Below are positions 16,758-29,900 of a stretch of 64,000 nt of DNA, piece after piece. The number at the start of each line of letters is the position of its first letter. Within the stretch, counting starts at the first letter, position 1. The notes below the pieces were generated by a model. That model saw only the letters and a program-made list of their open reading frames with translations. It did not search any database and was not told where the DNA came from. Source of the stretch: Paenibacillus xylanexedens. Its GTDB lineage: Bacteria; Bacillota; Bacilli; Paenibacillales; Paenibacillaceae. The DNA lies in NCBI RefSeq assembly GCF_017874615.1, contig NZ_JAGIKV010000001.1, forward strand, positions 248,001 through 312,000, read 5' to 3'. The translations under genes and the position numbers were made by a program.

Positions 16758-19700
16758 ATCATGACCTCCGTTCCCTGATTCACATCTATCCAATGTACAT
16801 ACGGCTCGAATGGGTGTGCTGGCAGATGTACAATCTGGCCAGAGCCATTCGGATGTAACTGTTCCCAATCCAGCGCAGCACCACGTACATAAAGCTGTCC
16901 CAGCAATAAAGCAAGCTGATCCTCCATGGTAAGTGTCGGCTCGGCAGACAGGCGGATGAAGCTCTCCTTGCCACTGTATTCAAGCTGCTGCTCTGTCTGA
17001 TCTGCAGCAATTATAATTACAATGTCGGCGTTTGCCATCTTGCCAGGTGTGTCTTGCAGACTGTCTAACGTCACTCTGTTGTTCACTGGAATGGATTGGC
17101 TTGCATGAGCGCTGTGATGTTCCTCGCCATCCAGATGTAAACTGGATACAAGTTCCTCTCCTGCAGCTATTCCTCGAATCTCTTGAATGGAAGGGACCAG
17201 ACGTACAAGTGTCTCAAGCAAGGTCACCCAGTAGTTCAAGGTTGATACCGTATCTTCATTAGAATCGTCTGGCCTGAGTACCTTACGAGCTTGAGCTTCA
17301 TCTTCTCCGAGAATCTCATGCCCCCCAACCACAATATTGACACGAGCAGCTCGGTTTCTAGGCTTGAAGCCAAATTCCATTTCTTCGATGTTCCACTCTC
17401 CGGTTGAACTGACAGCTACTGCTGCACGATACCGATAATGTTTTCTATATCTGTTCCGGGTAAAACAAAGATCCTCTAGTGCCAGGTCCGCATGTTTCTT
17501 CACATATTGCTCCGTGTTATCAATCAGCTTTTTTAAAGCCTGCTCTGATTTGGCAGAGAACGTTAACAACTGGCCGCGTGCCGGGGCAGCTGTACGGACA
17601 GGGGCTTTCCATTCTTCCAGCACAATATGGGCATTCGTACCTCCCAGGCCAAAAGAACTGATGCCTGCCTTCCGTGTTTTTCCTTCAGGTACATCCCACG
17701 TTTTATGCTCGCTAACGATATGGAACGGCGATTGCTCCAGTCGGAGGGCCGGATTCGGATTATCCATATGCAGACTTGGTGCCAGTTCCCTATGCTGCAT
17801 ACTGAGCAGAACCTTGGCAAGACTGGCTCCACTGGAGGCTGCAAATAAATGACCAATATTGGTTTTGACTGAACCTAATCCAATCGAATTGTCGCTTGTA
17901 TATCCCTTTTCCCGGAACAGCCGGAGCAAGGCATTCACCTCAATTGGATCTCCAATTCTTGTCCCCGATCCATGTGCTTCAATATAAGAAATCTCGCTCG
18001 GGTTTAGGTTGGCGTCGCGATAAGCGGCACGGAGTACCTCATATTGCCCCTGAGGGTTGGGTGCCATAATTCCAAGGGAATATCCGTCGTTATTCACCGC
18101 TGTCCCGCGAATCACACCATAAACATGCTTATTGTTGCGAATTGCCTCTGTTAGCGGCTCCAGATATACAACAACAGCACCTTCTCCCAAGACTGAACCA
18201 TCTGCTTCCCGGTCAAATACCTTCGTATGTTGAGTGGAAGAACAGATTCCAGCATTGCGTGATAGTTGATGAACATGCGGTGTAGCCAAAATGTTCGCTC
18301 CACCTACAACTGCCCCAGAGATACGCTTGTCCTGAATGGCCGCCACAGCTTGTGTCAGTGCTACCAGAAAAGAAGAACATGCTGTGTCTATGGACAGTGC
18401 CGGCCCTGTAAAATTATACATGTGTGAAATGGAGGCCGCTGCTATATTGGACATATTGCCTACCATAGCGTGAGAATGAACAGCCTTTCCCTGGCTCCGG
18501 TTCATATAATCAATAACCAGATCGAAGTATGTGCTTGGGTTAATCCCTACATACACACCCACATCACGCTTATCCTCATGATCCACGAGCATACCTGCAT
18601 CCTCCAGCGCCTCATGAGCAACTTCCAGCAGCTTCCGATGTTGCGGATCCATAAATGCAGCTTGTTCAGACGGGATTTCAAAGAACTCATGATCAAACGT
18701 ATCCGGTTGCTTCAGTTCCCCAATCCAGTCATCCCAACCGGGTTGCTTGGAACGTGTTGCACGCTCTAAGCTAACCCGGTCAACACTATCTAACCCGTTA
18801 ACCAGATTGCTCCAGAACTGCTCTTGGGTGTCGGCATCAGGCAGACGCAGAGACAGTCCGGTAATAGCAATAGCACGATGTACATTCAGGTGATTATCTG
18901 TTGTTTCAGCTTGTTCAAAGTCCTTCTTTTCTGCTGGAAGTTCCTGCAGATATTCCACCATCTCATGTACTGTACTGCAAAAAACAAGTAGTTCTTGTCC
19001 TAATTCACGTCCCATATGTGCAGACAGCTTGTCAAGTAATTGATAGGAGAGAATGGAATTGCCTCCAAGTGCGAGAAAAGAAGTATCCATCTCAATCTTT
19101 CCTGCGGGCAATTGAAGAATTTCGGCCCAGGCTTTACGTACGATATACTCCAAAGACGATGCGGAAACCGTCTCGTGTTGTTGTTGCGTGTTTTCGCGAA
19201 TCAGCTCTTCAATGGCCTCGATGTCCTTGGTAAATACTCCACGCTCATATTCGTTTCTCAGCATGAAGCGCTGAACCTTGCCACTCGTCGTTTTGGGAAT
19301 AACCTTGATTGGGAGAACATGGGTGATCTCAATACCCAATCCAGCCCTCATACGTTGGATCAGATCCTGTCGTACCTCCAGAAACTGTGGAGCGCTCGAT
19401 TTGTATTTAACAAATACAAGCAGCTCCTCTACTTGTTTGATGCTGTTAAAGTGCCCGACTACCGTCAGATTCCCTCTCGGAATGCTGCTATTCTGGTACA
19501 AAATTTCTTCAAGATCATGCGCATAATGGTTCTGTCCCCGAATAAACACAATGTCCTTGATACGTCCGCTTACAACCAGGGAGCCATCAGCCATATAACC
19601 CAAGTCTCCAGTGCGAAGCCACCCATCCACATACATTTCACGATTGATCTCCGGAAGACTGTAATATCCGGAGGTTACCGATTCCCCACGAATCTGGATT

Positions 19701-20950
19701 TCGCCGACAACCCGCTCATCCAGCACTTCACCCTGTTCATCCGCAATCCGGATCTGAATCCCTGTCATGGGATATCCTTCATGGACAAATTCGATCACAT
19801 CCGAAGTATGGCTATCACTGCTAGGTAGCTGGACTGGCACAGCCAGTCCTTCCTGCACCAGCCGTGTACGCGAAATACGTTCAATTCGTGGCTCTTCCCC
19901 CAGTCTGGAGGTACATACACCTACTGTCGCTTCTGCCATGCCATATGCAGGAAACATCATATTGGGACGATAGCCACAAGAGCTGAATTTTTTGACAAAT
20001 CGCTCGATAACAGACGTTGATATAGGCTCTGCACCATTCAAGGTCATACGCAGTGAAGACAGATCCAGCGTTGAGAGCTTGGAATCCGGGATCTTCTGAA
20101 CCATCCATTCGAAACCGAAATTGGTGCAGCAAAACCATTTTCCCTGATGCTCCGTAATCTTGCGCAAGAACAGATAAGGCGACCGTACGAAGGTATAAGG
20201 TGACATCACCATGATATTGGCTCCACTCAGGACGGGTGTCAGGTGCTGTCCAAAAATCCCCATATCATGCGTATGCGGCAACCAGGTAAACACATTATCT
20301 CCTTCTTCAGCTCCAAGAAAAGTCTTGCATGCAATACTGTTGGCGATAATATTGTGATTGGTTAACTGCACACCTTTGGGAATTCCCGTGCTTCCTGATG
20401 AGAATTGCAGGAACACAATGTCATCAGGAGAGGTTGGGCATAGATCAGCCATCTGCTGGCCTGCTTGAAGCTGGTTCACGCTAATCAACATAAGACCTTT
20501 GAATACCGGACTTTCCCCAAGCTGCTTATACTTGGGCATGTAGGCTTCCTCGACGATAACGACTGGACGCCCGAGTACCTCCCACACTTTCGTGAATTTC
20601 TCCAGACCGGCTGAGCCTGGTTCCCAGGCAGCCGGAGGACTAACCGGGGCGACAATAATGCCCCCCAGCATACAAGCCCAAAATGTACGGTAAAATTCCT
20701 GTGACTGGTCAACTTCCAAAATAACGACCTGTCCTTGTTGAATGCCTTGCTCCTGAAGAGACTGCAGGTACTTGCGCGCCTGCATCAGTAATTCAGGATA
20801 TGCTTCAAACTGTTCGTCACCTGAAGAGCTGATATAGGTCATTCCCTTTTCTGGATGAGTATCTGCAATGTAGATTAGCATCTCAGCCACTGTTGAATAA
20901 TGTTCTGGCACAATCAGCTCGGGTCCTCGCTGTATGGATTTACTGGACAT
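16754..20950 (-). CDS. Lipo-initiation protein: FAAL-ACP-KS with eroded AT region
   Basis: 1398 residues from ATG 20950 (GGAGG six bases upstream; it overlaps the megasynthase stop by 11 bases). Domains: fatty acyl-AMP ligase (about 15-590; SSGSTGIPKG, and RGQNHYAHDLE typical of FAALs), ACP (about 605-685; serine in LGGNSILS), ketosynthase (about 695-1115; Cys in DTACSSF, His in EAHGSGT and NIGHL). The last 285 residues keep the KS-AT linker and the post-AT segment (YVRGAALDWEQLH, LPAHPFEPY), but the GQGSQ and GHSxG motifs of an AT are missing. It should activate a fatty acid and extend it once, using the discrete AT and the following ACP, like a split MycA/ItuA initiation module. Confidence 0.92.
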   Translation of the reverse strand: MSSKSIQRGPELIVPEHYSTVAEMLIYIADTHPEKGMTYISSSGDEQFEAYPELLMQARKYLQSLQEQGIQQGQVVILEVDQSQEFYRTFWACMLGGIIVAPVSPPAAWEPGSAGLEKFTKVWEVLGRPVVIVEEAYMPKYKQLGESPVFKGLMLISVNQLQAGQQMADLCPTSPDDIVFLQFSSGSTGIPKGVQLTNHNIIANSIACKTFLGAEEGDNVFTWLPHTHDMGIFGQHLTPVLSGANIMVMSPYTFVRSPYLFLRKITEHQGKWFCCTNFGFEWMVQKIPDSKLSTLDLSSLRMTLNGAEPISTSVIERFVKKFSSCGYRPNMMFPAYGMAEATVGVCTSRLGEEPRIERISRTRLVQEGLAVPVQLPSSDSHTSDVIEFVHEGYPMTGIQIRIADEQGEVLDERVVGEIQIRGESVTSGYYSLPEINREMYVDGWLRTGDLGYMADGSLVVSGRIKDIVFIRGQNHYAHDLEEILYQNSSIPRGNLTVVGHFNSIKQVEELLVFVKYKSSAPQFLEVRQDLIQRMRAGLGIEITHVLPIKVIPKTTSGKVQRFMLRNEYERGVFTKDIEAIEELIRENTQQQHETVSASSLEYIVRKAWAEILQLPAGKIEMDTSFLALGGNSILSYQLLDKLSAHMGRELGQELLVFCSTVHEMVEYLQELPAEKKDFEQAETTDNHLNVHRAIAITGLSLRLPDADTQEQFWSNLVNGLDSVDRVSLERATRSKQPGWDDWIGELKQPDTFDHEFFEIPSEQAAFMDPQHRKLLEVAHEALEDAGMLVDHEDKRDVGVYVGINPSTYFDLVIDYMNRSQGKAVHSHAMVGNMSNIAAASISHMYNFTGPALSIDTACSSFLVALTQAVAAIQDKRISGAVVGGANILATPHVHQLSRNAGICSSTQHTKVFDREADGSVLGEGAVVVYLEPLTEAIRNNKHVYGVIRGTAVNNDGYSLGIMAPNPQGQYEVLRAAYRDANLNPSEISYIEAHGSGTRIGDPIEVNALLRLFREKGYTSDNSIGLGSVKTNIGHLFAASSGASLAKVLLSMQHRELAPSLHMDNPNPALRLEQSPFHIVSEHKTWDVPEGKTRKAGISSFGLGGTNAHIVLEEWKAPVRTAAPARGQLLTFSAKSEQALKKLIDNTEQYVKKHADLALEDLCFTRNRYRKHYRYRAAVAVSSTGEWNIEEMEFGFKPRNRAARVNIVVGGHEILGEDEAQARKVLRPDDSNEDTVSTLNYWVTLLETLVRLVPSIQEIRGIAAGEELVSSLHLDGEEHHSAHASQSIPVNNRVTLDSLQDTPGKMANADIVIIIAADQTEQQLEYSGKESFIRLSAEPTLTMEDQLALLLGQLYVRGAALDWEQLHPNGSGQIVHLPAHPFEPYVHWIDVNQGTEVMI

Positions 20951-23900
20951 GTTGCACCTCCATTGCCTCATTGTGAACTACCACTCTCACATCGCTACCA
21001 AGCTTGTCATCAATCAGCTGTTTCATACGTTTGATGTCCAGACCAGCCTGACAGGCCAGTTGTACGTACAGACACTCTTCGTCGTAGCGAATAACCCATT
21101 CGAATTGGGCGAGTCCCGAATTCGAATCTTGGTCATCCGACGACTGAGACGACATTGGGATCGCTTCGCTACTGGAGATGAAGCCTTGATAATTAAACAG
21201 AATCATCTGACGCGGCTCCTGTTCTGCTTGCCTGTAGGCAGTTCCCAATTGTTCCTGTATGCCATCATATTGTGCCGAGAGGGAAGAATCATGTGTAAGT
21301 GCCATAAAGTTAATGCTGTGTTGCTTCGTAAATTCCAGACGTTCCAACAGATCTTCCTGTGTGAATTCACTGTCTACCAGCACTGGAATTAGATCTAGGA
21401 ATTCTCCCACATAATCATAGTAGGATTCTTCGCCATACTCCCTTCCGTAATGCACCAGGGCTATTGGCAATTGGCTTATGTTCAGATAAGCCGCAATGAT
21501 GTTGGCAAAAGTTTCAAAGCATGTCCACCACACATCTGCAGGCTCCTTCCCTGCAAGGGACAACTCGGCAGTCATCGCTGAAGGCGACAATGTTTCTGTT
21601 TCCTTCAACTTGTTCATGACGATGGTGTTACATCTATTCCATGCTTGAAGTGAAAATTGTTTCTCTATTTCATCTTCTGATACCCCTTTGGGGCCTTGAG
21701 ACAGAAAATTTACATAATCCTCATAATTTCGTACTTGGTACAGAAGATCACTCTCGATCTCTATACCTTGCGGTCTATATAATGCCTTCGACTCAAGTTG
21801 CTGCTTGATGATCTGGGCACTCATACCATCAAACGCAAGGTGATCAAAACTCCAAATCAACTTATGCTCTGTGGCTCCTGTACGCAAAATACACAGACGC
21901 CAAGGTAGTTCCTTCAACGTATACGTTTTGTGTAACAGAGACTGAACCAGTTTGTACTCCAACTGCTCAATCGTAGCCGGAGCATAATGACGAATATCAA
22001 GATATGGGATAAGCTGTTGCAGCATGTCCGCCGCTAACGACATATCACATGGATGCCAATACAATTGTTCTTCCTCATATATCATGCTGTGCAGCAACTG
22101 ATGCCGGGATATAACCCCAAGAATCAGGTGTTTTACAGCTTGTTCATTCAATTCGCCTTCCAGCGTTGTTGTAAATCCGCTTGCTCGTGAAGTCGTAGAA
22201 GAATGTGCTTGTTGAATTGGAGATAGTGGGAATTGACCCATAGGGGTCATGCCCGCCATAAAAGATGAAACCTGATTGCAGCTGTTTAAGACATGCAGGA
22301 CCAGGCTGTCCAGTTGTTTCTCATGAAGTGTTATGTCCTGTGGTATGACTATCGGGGACTGAATATGCAGGCTATCTTCGGACCAAACTGACGCCGGAGG
22401 ATTAATATCTACCAATTTGGCAAGTCCTCTAACTGTCGGATATTGGAATAATTCGTTCACATTGATGGCAATTCCTTCTTTTGCCAAAATTTGAGTGAAT
22501 GCAATCGCTTTGAGCGAATGCCCCCCATTTTGAAAGAAGTGATCTTCCACACCAATGCCCGGATTACCCAAGATCTGTCGCATGGCGGCAAGAATGACAC
22601 GCTCCGTTTTTGTCCGAGGTGAACTCACTTCCAGAGACGGCTGCTGCTCTTCAACCAAATGCTCGGACAATGCCCTTCGGTCCACTTTGCCATTGGCATT
22701 AATCGGAAGATGATCCATTCGAATAATTCGTGCAGGCACCATGTACTCTGGCAGCTGCTGGTGAAGTTCTCTTCGAATATACTCAGCATCTGCTCCAGTA
22801 TCGGTTGTATAAAAAGCGGCAATGTATAGACTTCCTGATGGTTCTGTAACTGTCATGACAAAGGCATCACGAACTCCCGAAAGACGCTCCATACAATTGC
22901 CTATCTCCGATAACTCAATGCGGAAACCTCTAATTTTGACCTGGAAATCCGAACGTTCAATAAAAATCAGACTGCCGTCAATCAGACGTTTAACGATGTC
23001 ACCTGTCCGATACATTCGTTCTCCCTTGCGGAAGGGATCATCAAGAAAGTGTTTTCGGGTAAGATCCTCACGGTTAAGATATCCAATACCCACCGCATCC
23101 CCACTGATATACAGTTCACCTGGAACATTAGGTGGCACAGGCTTCAGCGCATCATCCAGAACATACAAGGCTGTGTTAGACAGGGGGTAACCTATGGGCA
23201 GTGAGCCATTATAAGGCTCTGTTTGCTGTAATAAGTGGTAGGAGGCAAAAAAGGTTGCTTCCGTTGGCCCATATCCATTTAACAGCCTGCCCGGCCCCAC
23301 GCATGCAAGCGCTTTGTTGGCATGACTCACCGATGCAGCTTCACCACCAAACATCACTCTACGCACATTCTTCAAGCAATCAGCATCCCAATCCACCAGC
23401 ATATTAAACAAGGATGTCGGAATATAAAATACTGAAATCCGTTGCTGTTGTATGACATCCGCCAAACGAGCCATATCCAAAATGGTCTCTTTTGAGATTA
23501 ATACAAGAGTAGCGCCATTTATTAATGAAGCAAAAATATCGAAAATGGAACCGTCAAACGCATAGTTAGAAATTTGCAGGATACGATCCTCTGGCACGAC
23601 GGTGACAAAATTACTATTTTTCATGACTTTGGTCACATTGCGATGACTCATCACGGTCCCTTTCGGGGTTCCTGTTGACCCTGATGTATAAATGATATAA
23701 GCCGGGTCAAGAGCAGTCTTGTTCATATGTTCAACGGGCTTCTGCATGTCGCCTGAATCAAATGCTGCGAGTTCATCTGCCGGCACGATACAAGGAACTA
23801 CAGATTGCCATGTGGAGGCATAAGCCGTTTCAGTCAATAACACAGCCGCATCGCAATCTTGCAAAATAAATTCAATTCTCGATGGCGGCGAAGCCGGGTC

Positions 23901-26900
23901 GATCGGGACATAACTGCAGCCCACTTGGAGTGTAGCAAGAATACTGATCATCTGGATCGGTCCACGGTCCAGAATCAGAGCAATACTAGAGCCTGATTTC
24001 ACCCCTTGTCCAAGCAATCTGAACGCCAGCGACTGAACACGTTCATACAGATCCGCATAGCTCCATTCACCGTCTTCCCAGACCAATGCTGTCTTCTGTG
24101 CATGCACATGAACTTGTTCCTCGAACAATTGGGAAATGGTCGCATCTCGCGGATACTGGGCGGCATTATCGTTGACTCCGTACAGCAGCCATTCCTCTTC
24201 CTCCGGTGTAGTGAGCTTAATCTGACCAATTCGTTCATTATCCCCTGTTACGATCTGAGACAGGATATACCGGAATTTATCCAGCATCAGTTCCATGGAC
24301 TCCGCTTTAAACAAATCTGAGCGATAGTCAAGTTCAACCGTGTAACATTGCTTATGCTCGACCAGTGTCCAAGTCAGATCAAATTTGGCATCCACCTTAC
24401 CTTCGACCCATGGTTCAAGCATCAGTTCCCCGGCTTCAGGATCATCGGTTCCCATATTAATGTAATTTAGCACCACATCAAATAGGGGGTTGCGGCTTAA
24501 ATCACCGAATAGACCAAGTTGTTCCACTAGTGCTTCATAAGGATAATGCTGATGCTCATAACAGGATAACAGCTTGCCACGCATCTCATTCAAATACGTC
24601 TCTGTGGACCATTCTCTGTCCATGCTGGTGCGAATGGCAAGCATGTTCACGAACATACCCATAACGTTATTGAGTTCTGGCTTCTCGCGCCCCGCAACCG
24701 CTGTACCTACGACCAAGTCGTCTTGACCCGTATACTTCCAGATTAATAGATTCAAAGTTGCCATGAACAACATATAGGGTGTAAGCCCTTGTTGAGTACA
24801 GAAGTCATTGACCTGTGTGCTTAACGACTCACCAAGTTCAATGGAACATCTGTCTCCGCTGTAAGATGACGCGCAATGTCTCGGGAAGTCTGTTAGCAAT
24901 TCAACCGGGGCAGGCATGTCCTCGAATTCCCGTATCCAAAACTCGGCGTCTTCAACAGATTGTCCATGTGACGCAACTTCATCACGCCATTCCGCATAAT
25001 CCTTATACTGGATGTCAAGAGATTGCAATGTTTCTCCTCTGTACATGCGTGCAAAATCCTGCATCAGGATCGCAATGGAACTCTGATCCGAAATGATATG
25101 ATGCATGTCGATGAATAAGATGTGTTCCTCTTGAGAAAGGCGAATGAGCTTAACACGAACCAATGGTGCGCTGGTCAGATCAAAAGGCTTGATCCATTCC
25201 ATGACCTGCTCTAACCCTGCCGTTTCTAATTCCAGCAACTCCACCACGCTTGGAACCTGATCCTCGACAACCTGGAAAAGCTCACCGTCAATCATTTCAA
25301 ATCTGGTACGGAATGCTTCATGTCTCTCTACCAGTGCATCCATTATTACTCTGAATTGCGTAGGGTCAAGTTTTCCCCTTACCCTATAAGAGCTGGCGAG
25401 ATTGTATGCCGTACTCTCACCTTTCATCCACTCATGCACCACATACATTCTTCGCTGTGCAGAAGTGGTCTTGTATTTCTCTTTCTTAGTTACAGGCAAG
25501 ATTGGGTCCACTGAATCAGAGTCACTTGTAGCCTGATGTTCAGCAATCCATTGAACCATGTGTTCAAATACAGAATGATCAAAAACCTCTTCCAGCCCCA
25601 AATTTAATCCAAACATTTCTTTAATCCTCGACGCCAAGGAAATCGCTTTTAATGAATGACCTCCAAGCTCAAAGAAATCATCTTCAAGGCCGACTGCTCC
25701 ATTACCAAGCAACTCCTGCCACAATTGCGATAATACATGCCTTATCTCATCATCAGTCCGTTGAACCCTGACTTTCCCGTATGGAGATTGGTCTAATGCT
25801 GCGATAGAACCCGCTGCAACCTGCGACATACCTGCAAGCTGATACAACGCAACATCATGTTGATGAACAATGGGGTCAAAGGAATACGTCGGCAGGGAGA
25901 TTTTTTGCCTACGCCCCGTTCCGTTTAACTGTTCCCAATCCAGCTCCATGCCAGAGCACCAGCAAAAAGCAAGTACTTTCATTAAATACACGTCTGCCTC
26001 AAGCAAGCTCTGACGATCTCCAGTAAGAGCAATGATGTTTGGCTCTGAAAATGAATCCGGGGCTATTTGTTCTGTATCCTGCAGCTGATTCGAAACGATC
26101 CACAGCGTATGCCCAGCAGATTCAGAAAGCGTCTTGCGATTTAGCAGCGTAAACAGGAAATTTGGAGATAACAGTGGTGCAATACTCGACGCAAGGTCTG
26201 TTACAGTTGCATCTGTCATCCTTCCTGTCAAAGCATCTGACAATGCTCCTTCTTCTAGTGACCAATGCTCCAGATTGTATAGAAGCCCCACGGCATGTAC
26301 TGGATCAAGTGCATCACTAATAACCAACCCCACGAGTTCGCCAACGCCTTGTCCACAGACAGCATCTGGCTTGACACCAAGCTGCATCACGGTTTTATAA
26401 AGAGCATATTGCACAACAAAGCACTGCATGCGCTCAAGCCTTGAATCGGTTAACGATCGCCCTATGCCTTGGCGGATGGCATACTGTTCCTTGGACTCAA
26501 AGAGGTTCAGTATCTCTTCAAAGTGCTGTTTGAATATCTCTGAGACCTGGCTGCGATACACAGAAGCATATAGTTCCCGAATCTTGCGCGCTTCCCAACT
26601 TGCATTTCCGCTGAGATAAAACATGACCTTAGGCTTCCCATTTATCACACTTGCCTGTGTCTCAAACTCCACAGATTGCTCGCTTGGCGGAATATAACCG
26701 TCTACAACGATTAGTGCTTTACGATGAATGAATCTGCTTCTTCCCTTCTGTAGCGTCCACGCAGCATTGGGCAACTGCTCCGGCAATGCATGGATCGCCT
26801 GTAGAACCGAATCGTACGTGCGTTCCAGCGCAGATTCACTCTTGGCCGAGAAGGGCAGCAGAAGCAAAGACTCATAATTGGCTTGGCTCTCTTGGACGGG

Positions 26901-29900
26901 CGGCTGCTCCAGAATGACGTGAGCATTGGTCCCCCCGATCCCAAACGAACTGACACCTGCTCGCAGGATGCGCTTCGCGTCTTCTAATGGCTGTGGCTCC
27001 CTGTTGATATAGAAGGGACTATGCTCCAGCTCCAACATCGGATTCGTCCGATTCATGTGAATCTGTGGCGGAACCACCCGGTGATAAAGCGTCAGTACGG
27101 TTTTAATAAAACCGGCGACACCTGCTGCCGCATCAAGATGCCCAATATTGGCTTTCACAGAACCTAGAGCACAATAATTTCTACGATCTGTTCCCCATGA
27201 CTGCCTGAGCGCTTCGATTTCAATCGGGTCCCCCAGTTTGGTTCCTGTTCCATGCGCCTCCAGATAGGAAATCTCTTTTGGAGACACTCCCGAACGATGC
27301 AGGGCAGATTGAATAACCTTGACCTGCCCGGCCACACTCGGTGCCGTATATCCAATTTTGTCCATGCCATCATTATTAATCGCTGAACCTTTAATGACTG
27401 CATAGATATGATCTCCATCTCTCTGCGCGTCGCGGAGTGACTTGAGCACAACCATTCCACATCCATTACCAGACACAGTACCAGATGCCTGCTCATCAAA
27501 CGTTCTGCAATGACCATCCTTTGAATAAATCATGCCTTCATGCCAGTGATAACCTTCTTTGAGCGGATAGGAGATAGAGACACCTCCCGCAAGTGCCACA
27601 TCACACTCCCCCCGAATCAGCGATTCAGCAGCTTGGTGGATTGCGACCAAAGAAGTCGAACATGCGGTCTGTACGGCCATACTTGGCCCTCTCAGATTTA
27701 ATTTGTGAGATACTCGAGTTGTAATATAGTCCTTTTCATTTAAAGTCATAGCTTCAAAAGCCTGTAGCAAATTACCGGAGCGACCTAGAAATTGCACCAT
27801 CCATGGTAAGCTCAGTCCACTTCCGGCAAACAATCCTATAGCTCCCTCATAACTGTAAGGATCACACCCGGCATGCTCAAGCGCCTCCCATGAGCACTGA
27901 TGCAGCAGCCGTATTTGCGGATCCATCATGTTGGATTCCTGATGCGGATATTCGAAAAATCCGGAGTCAAAATACTCAGTATCTTGCAGTACACCTTTGG
28001 CCCGTACATAATCAGGATGTTTGAAGTCTTCCGGTCGTACACCCGCAGCGGTTAGATCCTCCTCATTCAGACGGGTAATACCGTCCTTACCTGCCATTAG
28101 GTTATCCCAGAACTCCTCAATATTTCTTGAGCCGGGAAAATGCCCTGCCATGCCAATGACTGCGATATCCGACGAAGAAGAAATTCTGCTACTGTGTTCT
28201 GAAGCAAACGGGATACTCTGTTCCGGTCTGCCCTGATCTGGTCTTCTCTGTTCCACTTTGCTGTGTTCAACTGTGCTCCTCACATACTCTTTTGGAGCTG
28301 TTGTCGGGTCCGGGTTCGTAACAGGATATCCAGTCGAAGCGATATGTCCGCTCTCCTCTTGTACCTGTTGTGTAACTGTCGGCAGCATCTGCTCAGCCAC
28401 CAGATGATTAACAAGTGATGCAATGGAGGAATGCTCAAACAGTTGCACCAGCGGAACGCTTTTATCCAGATAGGCATTCAGCCGATTATTGATCAGAATA
28501 AGCCCCAGCGAGTTGCCTCCGATGTCAAAAAAGTGATCATGGATATTAACCGTATCCAGATTCAATATTTCCTTCCACGCTGCAATGAGCATCTGCTCCA
28601 GATCAACTTTTGCCCGCTCCATTCCTTGAATCGATGAGCCATAAACCAGAGCCGGATTAGCATTCTCTCCCGTTTCAAAATCAGCCAGACGAAGGGCATT
28701 GCGATTCAGCTTGCCATTAGGCAGCACAGGCAGATTTTCCAGACGAATCAAGCGAGAAGGCATCATGTACTGTGGAAGCCGCTGCTTTAACCAGGTCCGA
28801 AGCTGTACGTCTTCATCTCCCATAACGGAAGGCCCAATCCCAGGCTTCAGACTGTAGAAAAGGATTAATTGCAATGAATGTTGCTCGGCCCCTTCTACCT
28901 TAACGACAGCTTCTCTTACACGTTCATAATTCATCGCTGCCTGCTCAATCTCGTTCAGTTCAATCCGGTAGCCCCGAATCTTCACCTGCTGATCTAACCG
29001 TCCCATTAACTCAACATCCCCATCCGGCAGTATACGGGCCAGATCGCCAGTTCGGTACAAACGGCCTCCCAAAACATTGGGGTTTGCAATGAATCGGGCA
29101 TCGGTCTCAGCTGCATTGTGCAGATAACCGCGGGATAATCCTTTTCCTGCAATGCACAGCTCTCCATAACTTCCAGGTGGCAGTATTTCACCTTCATCAT
29201 TCAGAATATAAATCTCTGTATTGGTAATGGGCTTGCCAATGGTAATCGCGGCTGTGTCATTCAATTCTTTGGTCGTTGACCAGATCGTAGTTTCCGTTGG
29301 TCCATACATGTTAAAGACTCTAGCGGGCGTAAGCCGCTTCAGATCGGTGAGGAGTCCCACAGGGACATTTTCCCCTCCGGTAAGAACACACCGCAGATTG
29401 CCCAGCGCTTGAGCGAATTCCGGATTTTCGACAAATGCCTTAATGCGTGAGACCGTGCTAAGAATGTGCGTAATACCATGTTCACGTATTCGACGTGAAG
29501 CAAGAGCCGGGTCAAGCTGCTCCTGCTCATTGGCCAGATACAGCGAATATCCGGTGCATAATGGTGTCCACACTTCAAATCCGAAAATATCAAAAGATAT
29601 GGTCGTTACACTGATGATGCGATCTGTCTCATGTGCAAAAATATGTCGGTGCCTGATGTCCTCAACAAAATTGACCATCGCCTCATGAGTAATCATGACC
29701 CCTTTGGGACGCCCCGTTGATCCTGAGGTAAAAATCACACAGGACAGGTCCGAAGACAGGAAGCTTATGTCCGGGTTAACGGATGAGCGCACATCCTGGG
29801 CAGTTGGATCATACACGAATCGCTCTCCGTTAAAAGTCACTGTGCCTTCTTCATCAGGCGTACACAGCAATACGTTCATTCGGCTGTCTTCAATCATATT

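Noticed and set aside
19040..19828. 262-codon plus-strand frame inside the FAAL gene
   Set aside because: Antisense shadow of a long coding region; no recognisable protein.
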